From Campylobacterales bacterium (GTDB lineage Bacteria > Campylobacterota > Campylobacteria > Campylobacterales > SZUA-545): a DNA stretch of 5,415 nucleotides. Location: contig JAOXRY010000333.1 in assembly GCA_025800305.1 (NCBI GenBank), positions 1 to 5,415 of the forward strand, written 5' to 3'. Positions 1 to 4,488 of the stretch are shown here, one piece after another. Position numbers and translations under genes: made by a program. Below the pieces are notes generated by a model that was not told the origin of the DNA, made no database searches, and saw only the letters and a program-made list of their open reading frames with translations. Each line of letters starts with the position of its first letter. Positions within the stretch are counted from its first letter, which is position 1.

Positions 1-753
1 GAAACTAAAATAGAATTAAATGCTGTTTATAAACCTTTGAAAACTCTAAACGATATCGTTCCTGTAAAAGACAAAAACGTATCAGCAGTAATCTACACAA
101 ACCCTGTGCTTCTTCCAAATACGATGCCTGTTGTCTACAAAAAGAAAGCATTTATTGATATGATTCTTCCTTCTATTCTTGTTTCTAAATATAAACTATC
201 AAAGCTTCATGAAAAAGTTTTATTGATTAGTAAAAAGCCAGAAATAAAAGGGGAAGATAAAAAGTTTATAGATCTTCTTTTTAAAAAATATAAAACTACA
301 AAAATAGATATTTTGCTTACAAGACTAACAACCCATCCTACAAGCGTGGTTTTAGCTCAAGCTGCTGTTGAGAGTGGTTGGGGTGGTTCTAGGTTTTTCA
401 TCAAAGCAAATAATATTTTTGGAATCTGGTCATTTAATAAAAATGAAAAAAGAATTCCAGCTCTAGGGATGAGAGGGGCTAAAACTATCTATTTAAAAAA
501 ATATGACTCTTTGGAAGAATCAATTAGTGATTATTTTAAAACTTTAGGTACAAGCAAATCATTTAAAAACTTTAGAAACAAAAGACTTCTTCATAAAGAT
601 CCATTGGAACTTATTAAAGATCTTCAGTATTACTCAGAGCTAAGAGAGGAGTATGTTGAAAAACTACGAAAAGTGATAGTTCAAAACAATCTTTCTAAGT
701 ATGATGACTATCAGCTCTCTTTAGATAGCTTTAAAGAGGTTATTGTTAAGTAA
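1..753 (+). CDS. Bax-like glucosaminidase-domain protein (5' partial)
   Basis: The C-terminal half matches the Bax/N-acetylglucosaminidase domain (PF01832 type), which cleaves glycan strands of cell-wall peptidoglycan. The segment LAQAAVESGWGGSRF is the family signature. Its Glu, encoded at 370-372, is the expected catalytic acid. NNIFGIW follows, then a basic stretch, a YDSLEESISDYFKTL block and FRNKR, in the order typical of Bax. The frame is open from base 1 with no stop, and the first in-frame start-like codon is a TTG at 37 with no clear ribosome binding site. I therefore take the gene to begin before the window, so any signal peptide or lipobox would lie outside it. The stop is TAA at 751-753, one base from the stop of the convergent HxlR gene. 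Assignment to the domain is strong. Bax proper versus another amidase-type member, and the cell location, cannot be settled here. Confidence 0.88.
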   Translation, partial: ETKIELNAVYKPLKTLNDIVPVKDKNVSAVIYTNPVLLPNTMPVVYKKKAFIDMILPSILVSKYKLSKLHEKVLLISKKPEIKGEDKKFIDLLFKKYKTTKIDILLTRLTTHPTSVVLAQAAVESGWGGSRFFIKANNIFGIWSFNKNEKRIPALGMRGAKTIYLKKYDSLEESISDYFKTLGTSKSFKNFRNKRLLHKDPLELIKDLQYYSELREEYVEKLRKVIVQNNLSKYDDYQLSLDSFKEVIVK

Positions 754-754
754 T

Positions 755-1087
755 TTAACTTTGGATATCTTTTATATATTCTAAGCCCCACTTTTCTAAA
801 GCACCTATTACTTCCAACAGTTGAATCCCATGTTTGGATAAAGAGTATTCAACCTTTGGTGGTGCTACTGGAAATACTGTTCTTATGATAATTTGTGCCT
901 CTTCAAGAACTTTTAGTTTTCTACTTAATGTTCTTTGTGACACATCTGGAATCTTTTCTGATAGTTCACTAATCCTAAGAGGTTTTTGTGCTAAGCTATA
1001 AATAATTAGAAATTTCCACTTATCATCAATAAGATCAATTGCAATCTGGCTAGGACATTCATACTCTTTATTATTTAAGCAAACCAT
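755..1087 (-). CDS. HxlR-family winged-helix transcriptional regulator
   Basis: This 110-residue protein is a complete HxlR/DUF24-type winged-helix DNA-binding protein. It has the N-terminal CP motif (Cys11-Pro12), the DDKWKFLIIYSL helix (21-32, usually GGKW), LRISELSEKIPDVS (37-50), a recognition helix around 50-63 and the wing FPVAPPKVEYSLSKHG (72-87). Family members such as YodB and HypR of Bacillus sense quinones or electrophiles through an N-terminal Cys. Cys11 is the obvious candidate here, with Cys3 as a second. The frame stays open to an ATG at 1186, but ATG 1087 is the better start: it has AAGGA five bases upstream, gives the family's usual length and begins just before the CP motif. 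The longer version would cover the promoter region and add an unrelated hydrophobic stretch. The gene is divergent from the oxidoreductase at 1218, its likely target. The ligand is inferred, not shown. Confidence 0.9.
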   Translation of the reverse strand: MVCLNNKEYECPSQIAIDLIDDKWKFLIIYSLAQKPLRISELSEKIPDVSQRTLSRKLKVLEEAQIIIRTVFPVAPPKVEYSLSKHGIQLLEVIGALEKWGLEYIKDIQS

Positions 1088-1092
1088 ATAAA

Positions 1093-1097
1093 TCCTT
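1093..1097 (-). promoter_or_regulatory. Ribosome binding site that fixes the HxlR start
   Basis: AAGGA on the minus strand lies five bases before ATG 1087. It favours the 110-residue protein over the in-frame extension to 1186. Confidence 0.7.
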
Positions 1098-1123
1098 ATA
1101 ATATTTTTAAGTTTACAATAAAC

Positions 1124-1129
1124 ATTATA
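1124..1129 (-). promoter_or_regulatory. Probable -10 box of the HxlR promoter
   Basis: The minus strand reads TATAAT, a perfect sigma-70 -10 hexamer, about 36 bases before the HxlR start codon. It would give a leader of roughly 30 nucleotides. No good -35 lies 16-18 bases upstream (the spot reads GACTTT), which is common in Campylobacterota promoters. The dyad at 1138-1155 sits just upstream, where a bound repressor would block polymerase, so autoregulation is plausible. A short inverted repeat, GTTTA-caa-TAAAC at 1111-1123, covers the expected start of transcription. Confidence 0.5.
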
Positions 1130-1137
1130 AACTATTT

Positions 1138-1155
1138 TAGGACAAAAAAGTCCTA
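1138..1155. promoter_or_regulatory. Operator-like dyad 1 (TAGGAC-N6-GTCCTA)
   Basis: This is a perfect 6-bp inverted repeat with an A6 spacer between divergent genes. It shares the core GAC-N6-GTC with the dyad at 1158-1173, with the two centres 19 bp apart. Position and symmetry suit a dimeric winged-helix regulator, most simply the adjacent HxlR protein. It lies immediately upstream of the presumed HxlR -10 box. Binding is inferred. Confidence 0.55.
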
Positions 1156-1157
1156 TA

Positions 1158-1173
1158 TTGACAAAAATGTCAA
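1158..1173. promoter_or_regulatory. Operator-like dyad 2 (TTGACA-N4-TGTCAA)
   Basis: This perfect 6-bp inverted repeat has a four-A spacer and also reads as GAC-N6-GTC. Its left arm is exactly the -35 hexamer TTGACA of the oxidoreductase promoter, so a protein bound here would compete directly with RNA polymerase. Together with dyad 1 it suggests two regulator dimers bound about two helical turns apart. Confidence 0.55.
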
Positions 1174-1186
1174 AAATTAGTATCAT
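1158..1186 (+). promoter_or_regulatory. Sigma-70-type promoter of the oxidoreductase
   Basis: The -35 box TTGACA (1158-1163) is a perfect consensus. A 17-bp spacer separates it from TATCAT (1181-1186), which matches five of six -10 consensus bases. Transcription should start near 1192-1193, leaving a leader of about 25 nucleotides before the GTG at 1218. The -35 is embedded in dyad 2, pointing to repressor control. Confidence 0.7.
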
Positions 1187-1217
1187 TCTATGAAATTTTT
1201 GTTAAAAAGGACAAGTA

Positions 1218-1739
1218 GTGAAGAAAACATTAGTAGTATTAGCACATCCTAATCTGGAAAAATCAGTTGTAAATAAAGCATTAGTTGATAGATTATCCCA
1301 AGAAGAAAATATAACAATTAATGATTTATATAGTAAATATTCAGATTTTAAAATTGATGTTGAGAAAGAACAACAACTTCTTTTAGAAAACGATGTAATT
1401 GTTTTTCAGTTTCCATTTCAATGGTTAAGTTCTCCAGCACTTTTAAAAGAGTGGTTTGATAATGTATTTGCATTAAACTTTGCATTTGGAGAAGCATTTA
1501 AATTAGAAGGTAAAAAGTTTGTTGTATCAACATCTACTGGTTCAGCAGAAAAAGAGTATCAAAAAGATGGTGCTAATAAAGCTACTATTGAAGAGTTTTT
1601 AATGCCTTTTTGTGGAACAGCAAATCATACAAAGATGGAATACCAAAAACCAATGGCAGCCCATGGAGCTTTTTCATTATCTAAAGAAGATATTGAAAAT
1701 CATGGAAATAAATTAGTTGATTATTTAAAAAGTCTATAA
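1218..1739 (+). CDS. NAD(P)H:quinone oxidoreductase, flavodoxin_2 family (KefF/YwrO-like)
   Basis: This is a complete 173-residue cytoplasmic flavoprotein of the flavodoxin-2 family, expected to pass two electrons from NAD(P)H through FMN or FAD to quinones or related electrophiles. The landmarks are in order: strand 1 and the phosphate-binding turn (VVLAHPNLEKSVVN, 6-19), DLYSKYSDFKIDVEKEQ (37-52), the flavin-contact loop QFPFQWLSSPALLKEWFDNV (64-83), STSTGSAEKEY (104-114) and the late MEYQKPMAAHGAF (140-152). The length is normal for the KefF/YwrO/general-stress-protein-14 group. In the flavin loop the usual P-x-Y-W-Y-S reads PFQWLS, with both tyrosines replaced. It starts with GTG, with AGGA six bases upstream (1208-1211). 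Leucine is mostly TTA, and the gene lacks the AGATCT words common in its neighbours, which may hint at a different history. Pairing with the divergent HxlR gene suggests induction by quinone or electrophile stress. The physiological substrate is unknown. Confidence 0.88.
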   Translation: MKKTLVVLAHPNLEKSVVNKALVDRLSQEENITINDLYSKYSDFKIDVEKEQQLLLENDVIVFQFPFQWLSSPALLKEWFDNVFALNFAFGEAFKLEGKKFVVSTSTGSAEKEYQKDGANKATIEEFLMPFCGTANHTKMEYQKPMAAHGAFSLSKEDIENHGNKLVDYLKSL

Positions 1740-1743
1740 AAAA

Positions 1744-1778
1744 TTAAAATAGGAAGTTTAACTAACTTCCTATTTTAA
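1744..1778. terminator. Bidirectional intrinsic terminator
   Basis: A perfect 15-bp stem (1744-1758 with 1764-1778) encloses the five-base loop TAACT. On the plus strand the stem ends in a TTTT run just after the oxidoreductase stop. On the minus strand it is followed by a run of six T (complement of 1738-1743), giving a stronger U-tract for transcripts arriving from the right. The minus-strand stop codon at 1775-1777 lies inside the right arm, so one hairpin serves both convergent units. Confidence 0.85.
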
Positions 1779-2056
1779 CCACAGCTTCCGCCACAGCCAC
1801 CTTCACTTGGTGCATCAAATAAAGAGATCTTAGGATTATCTCCAACAAATTCCAAATTAACACCGATTTTTCTATTAATTTCATCTGTCTCAAGTACCAT
1901 ATCAGAAAGCATTTGTGCAATTTCTTCTGCAATTTCTTTTGTTTTTTCAGCAGTTTCTGGTGTCCCGTGTTTGTCTAAGATCTCTAAGATTTTTACATTA
2001 GATCTTTCAGCATCCTTAACAGAGCCAAAAATATCAGATACAGAAAGTTGTGTCAT
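1775..2056 (-). CDS. Small conserved-looking protein with C-terminal CGGSC tail, function unknown
   Basis: I do not recognise this 93-residue protein. Residues 1-62 look almost wholly helical and rich in Glu, Lys, Ala and Ile (for example ETAEKTKEIAEEIAQMLSDM, 34-53), suggesting a helical hairpin or dimer. A short strand-like part (IGVNLEFVGDNPKISLF, 64-80) follows. The protein ends in EGGCGGSCG, with its only two cysteines, Cys88 and Cys92, in a CxxxC arrangement at the very C-terminus. A flexible Gly-Cys tail of this kind could bind a metal or carry a redox or persulfide group, but this is inference. It has no signal peptide or membrane segment. Translation is well supported: AAGGAG lies four bases before the ATG. 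The gene sits 40 bp after dedA on the same strand and ends in the shared terminator. Confidence 0.8.
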   Translation of the reverse strand: MTQLSVSDIFGSVKDAERSNVKILEILDKHGTPETAEKTKEIAEEIAQMLSDMVLETDEINRKIGVNLEFVGDNPKISLFDAPSEGGCGGSCG

Positions 2057-2060
2057 GATT

Positions 2061-2066
2061 CTCCTT
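2061..2066 (-). promoter_or_regulatory. Strong ribosome binding site of the small CGGSC protein
   Basis: AAGGAG on the minus strand, four bases before ATG 2056, is one of the best Shine-Dalgarno matches in the window. It supports this short reading frame as a real gene with good translation. Confidence 0.7.
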
Positions 2067-2077
2067 TAAAAAAAGCA

Positions 2078-2083
2078 ATCATA
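2078..2083 (-). promoter_or_regulatory. Possible -10 box for the small CGGSC gene
   Basis: The 40-bp gap after dedA contains TATGAT on the minus strand, preceded by T-rich sequence of the sort seen upstream of Campylobacterota -10 boxes. The start would lie about 15 bases before the ATG. No -35 match is evident, and co-transcription from dedA remains possible. Confidence 0.35.
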
Positions 2084-2096
2084 ACATAAAAATAAC

Positions 2097-2645
2097 TTAC
2101 TTACTTGATAGGTATTTCCAAAGAATCCAAAAAAGTGTGATTGCTATAAGAGGCATAACAAATGAATTCTCATAAAGCATCTTAAAAAAGTCAATAATAT
2201 AACTTCCTCCAAGATAAGAAAGAAGACCAAAAGCTAATCCCCAAACTATAGAAGAGAGAAGGTTGATTATTGTGAATTTTGTAAAGTCATACTTTGTAAG
2301 ACCAATAGCTATTGGAACTAAGGTCTTGACTCCGTAGAGAAATTTTTGAAAAAGGATAATGGAGTTTCCATGTTTTTTCATAAGAATATGAGAAAGGGCT
2401 AGTTTTCTTCTGTGTTCTCTTACGTAGTTCATTACTTCTGATTTATAGTTTCTAGCAAAATAGAAAAGAAAAGTATCTCCAATAAAGTTAGATGTTGCAC
2501 CTATTAAAATAACTAGTTCTATATCTAGCTTTCCAATTGAAGCTAAAGCACCAGCTCCAATAATTGCAAAAAATCCTCCTCCAAATGAGTAAAGAAATAA
2601 AATAATATATCCATATTCAGAAAGGGTATTTATCAGTTCTTCCAC
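2097..2645 (-). CDS. DedA/VTT-family inner-membrane protein (YohD-like)
   Basis: This is a 182-residue, very hydrophobic protein of the DedA (SNARE-associated, VTT) family, whose members act in membrane lipid handling, such as undecaprenyl-phosphate or phospholipid scrambling and translocation. Likely membrane parts are about 11-36, 43-64, 94-116, 122-150 and 162-178. Family marks are the glycine-rich re-entrant region FGGGFFAIIGAGALASIG (21-38), FIGDTFLFYFAR (54-65) and KFLYGVKTLVPIAIGL (101-116). The last matches the family's Arg-Phe...Gly-x-Arg motif but has Lys101 and Lys107 in place of both arginines. The acidic residue often found in the first re-entrant loop is also absent. The length is near that of short YohD-type members. 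It starts with GTG at 2645 after AAGGAA seven bases upstream. The substrate cannot be predicted. Confidence 0.87.
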   Translation of the reverse strand: MEELINTLSEYGYIILFLYSFGGGFFAIIGAGALASIGKLDIELVILIGATSNFIGDTFLFYFARNYKSEVMNYVREHRRKLALSHILMKKHGNSIILFQKFLYGVKTLVPIAIGLTKYDFTKFTIINLLSSIVWGLAFGLLSYLGGSYIIDFFKMLYENSFVMPLIAITLFWILWKYLSSK

Positions 2646-2652
2646 TATTTAC

Positions 2653-2658
2653 TTCCTT
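2653..2658 (-). promoter_or_regulatory. Ribosome binding site supporting the dedA GTG start
   Basis: AAGGAA on the minus strand lies seven bases before the GTG at 2645, supporting this non-ATG start. Confidence 0.6.
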
Positions 2659-2672
2659 TTTGAATGGAGCTC

Positions 2673-2707
2673 AAAAAAGAACTGGGAACTAAAGGGCTCT
2701 CCCAACT
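2673..2707 (-). terminator. Probable intrinsic terminator after mnmA
   Basis: Read on the minus strand, a stem of about eight pairs (2700-2707 with 2680-2687, two of them G-U) encloses a 12-base loop. It is followed by one C and a run of six U (2673-2678). It begins about 15 bases after the mnmA stop, the expected place for the end of the operon. The stem is short and the loop large, so termination may be partial. If it works, dedA needs its own start; -10-like words (TATGAT, TATAGA) overlap the mnmA stop but lie before this hairpin. Confidence 0.5.
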
Positions 2708-2721
2708 TTGTTGATCTATAA

Positions 2722-3744
2722 TCATATTATCCAGCCTCCACCTAAAACTCTTTCATCATGATAAAAAACAGCGGCTTGTCCAGAGGCAATTCCTACACCT
2801 GGTTCTTGAAGTTTGATAGTCGCTTTTTCTTTTCCTTGAAAAGTTACAGAACAAGGAATCATTTTTGAAGAGTATCTGATTTTTACAGTTGCTTCAAAAT
2901 CTTCGTATGGTACAAAGAAATTGAGATCTTTTATTTCTAATTCAAAACTTTCCAAATCTTCTTTTGTTCCTATCATAACTTGGTTTTTTTTAGGAAATGT
3001 ACGTAGAACATATCTTGGACCTTCAGGTGGCTTTTTTAATGTAAAACCCTTTCTTTGTCCTGTTGTATAGTGGATATATCCTTTATGGGTTCCTACAATA
3101 TTTTTCTCTTTATCAATAAGATCTCCTGGAGTATCAATATCAGTGTGTCTTTTTATAATATCTCTATAGTTTGTATCAACAAAGCAGATCTCTTGAGATT
3201 CTTTTTGTTGGGCTATCTCTTTTAGAGGTTCAATATCATTTACAAGTTCTTTTACTTTTTCTTTGTATCTATCGCCCATAGGAAAAATAACTCTAGGTAA
3301 GATCTCTTTATCAATATAAAAAAGAAAATAAGATTGATCTTTTGATTTATCAAGACCTTGATAGATATATTCTCCATCAGTTTTGAGATAGTGTCCAGTT
3401 GCTAAAAATTCACAGCCATATTTATCTGCCAATTTTGCCATCTCTCCAAACTTCATTGTCTTATTGCAAAGACCACAAGGGTTTGGGGTTTCTCCACTAA
3501 TGTAGCCATTGACAAAAGGTTCATAAACATTTTTTGTAAATGTATTAGCTAGATCTTCTACGTGGTAGTCGATGTTTAGATAACTTGCTATTTTTTCAAT
3601 ATTTCTTAGATTTTTCTCGTGATAGCTATCATTTTCAAATAGTTTCATATAACATCCAATTACTTGATAACCTTCTTGTTGTAGAAGGTAAGCAGTTAGT
3701 GTGGAGTCAACACCACCAGAGAGACCAACTAAGACTTTACTCAT
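2722..3744 (-). CDS. mnmA: tRNA-specific 2-thiouridylase MnmA
   Basis: This 340-residue enzyme makes 2-thiouridine at wobble position 34 of tRNAs for Lys, Glu and Gln, using ATP to adenylate the uridine and sulfur relayed from a cysteine desulfurase. The N-terminal PP-loop ATPase carries SGGVDS at 9-14. ATGHY (115-119), DQSYF (136-140), SQEICFV (183-189) and TTGQRKG (227-233) follow, and the C-terminal beta-barrel has GIASGQAAVFY (318-328). Cys93 and Cys187 correspond to the catalytic pair Cys102/Cys199 of the E. coli enzyme. Where E. coli has Asp99, this protein has Cys90, giving NPCGLCN, a CxxC+C active site. At 340 residues it is shorter than the E. coli form (about 368). Its ATG directly follows the stop of the upstream LOG gene (TAGATG). 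The nearest good Shine-Dalgarno, AAGGA, is 14 bases away, so translation is probably coupled. Confidence 0.96.
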   Translation of the reverse strand: MSKVLVGLSGGVDSTLTAYLLQQEGYQVIGCYMKLFENDSYHEKNLRNIEKIASYLNIDYHVEDLANTFTKNVYEPFVNGYISGETPNPCGLCNKTMKFGEMAKLADKYGCEFLATGHYLKTDGEYIYQGLDKSKDQSYFLFYIDKEILPRVIFPMGDRYKEKVKELVNDIEPLKEIAQQKESQEICFVDTNYRDIIKRHTDIDTPGDLIDKEKNIVGTHKGYIHYTTGQRKGFTLKKPPEGPRYVLRTFPKKNQVMIGTKEDLESFELEIKDLNFFVPYEDFEATVKIRYSSKMIPCSVTFQGKEKATIKLQEPGVGIASGQAAVFYHDERVLGGGWII

Positions 3745-4488
3745 CTACTTTTTCTTTTTCCTTGAGTCCATAAATTTTTTAAGTCTTTTGTAAGAGTGAA
3801 GATCTGTTAGTTTCTTTTTCTTCATCTTTTTTAGTTTCTTATCTAGTCTTTTAAAAGTCTCATCAACAATTAAGTCCAAATCATCAGTAACAGTAATAAG
3901 ATCTACATCTTCTGGAGATATGGTACCTTCTGGAACCATGCTATTTTTAATGAATTCCATTAAGGGAGCCCAATAGTCTTTACCAACTAAGAAAACTCCA
4001 ATAGGATACATTTTCTGAGTCTGAATTAGTGTTAAAGATTCAAATAGTTCATCCATTGTTCCAAACCCACCAGGGAAGATGATATATGTATAAGAGTATT
4101 TAACAAGCATGACTTTTCTAGAAAAGAAATAGTCAAATTTTAGATCTACATCAAGATATCCATTGGATGCTTGTTCAAAAGGAAGATCAATATTAAGACC
4201 AATTGATTTAGCATTAAGGCTCTTCATTGCACCTTTATTGGCTGCTTCCATAATCCCAAAGCTACCACCACTCATAACATGAAGCCCTTGCTCAGCCATT
4301 TTGTAGCCAAGTTCTTCTGCCATTTTGTAATATTTGCTATCTGGTTTTGTTCTTGCACTACCAAACATTGTTACACAAGGACCAATCTCTTTTAGCTCAT
4401 CAAAACCTTTTACAAAATCACTCATAACCTTGAAAATACTCCAAGGCTCTGTAAAATCTAATGTTCTTCTTTTTACTAAATTACTCAT
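3745..4488 (-). CDS. LOG-family Rossmann-fold protein (TIGR00730 type) with lysine-rich tail
   Basis: This 247-residue protein belongs to the LOG (lonely guy) family. Known members hydrolyse nucleoside 5'-monophosphates to base plus ribose 5-phosphate, acting on cytokinin nucleotides or on purine and pyrimidine nucleotides. Visible marks are MFGSARTKPDSKYY (41-54), MSGGSFGIMEAANKGA (72-87), FFSRKVMLVK (121-130) and the signature PGGFGTMDE (139-147). Arg124 and Glu147 are the expected active-site residues. The core ends near residue 212. The last 35 residues hold 19 Lys or Arg, in runs such as KKMKKKK and RKKKK, which is unusual for a small cytosolic hydrolase and could bind nucleic acid or membrane. 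The start ATG shares one base with the dehydrogenase stop (TAATG), with a weak AGGG seven bases upstream. Family membership is strong, but the substrate is not known. Confidence 0.92.
   Translation of the reverse strand: MSNLVKRRTLDFTEPWSIFKVMSDFVKGFDELKEIGPCVTMFGSARTKPDSKYYKMAEELGYKMAEQGLHVMSGGSFGIMEAANKGAMKSLNAKSIGLNIDLPFEQASNGYLDVDLKFDYFFSRKVMLVKYSYTYIIFPGGFGTMDELFESLTLIQTQKMYPIGVFLVGKDYWAPLMEFIKNSMVPEGTISPEDVDLITVTDDLDLIVDETFKRLDKKLKKMKKKKLTDLHSYKRLKKFMDSRKKKK

Noticed and set aside
37..39. TTG at 37 as the start of the glucosaminidase-domain gene
   Set aside because: The frame is open back to base 1 and no clear Shine-Dalgarno precedes the TTG, so the gene is treated as cut by the window edge.
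717..738. Inverted repeat CTCTTTA/TAAAGAG with 8-base loop near the end of the glucosaminidase-domain gene
   Set aside because: The 7-bp stem lies inside coding sequence and no U-tract follows on either strand, so it is not called a terminator.
1088..1186. 33-codon N-terminal extension of the HxlR protein
   Set aside because: It covers the promoter and dyads, is not family-like, and ATG 1087 has a good ribosome binding site.
3585..3773. Plus-strand open frame opposite mnmA and the LOG gene
   Set aside because: It is antisense to two well-identified genes, with no recognisable domain and no good ribosome binding site.
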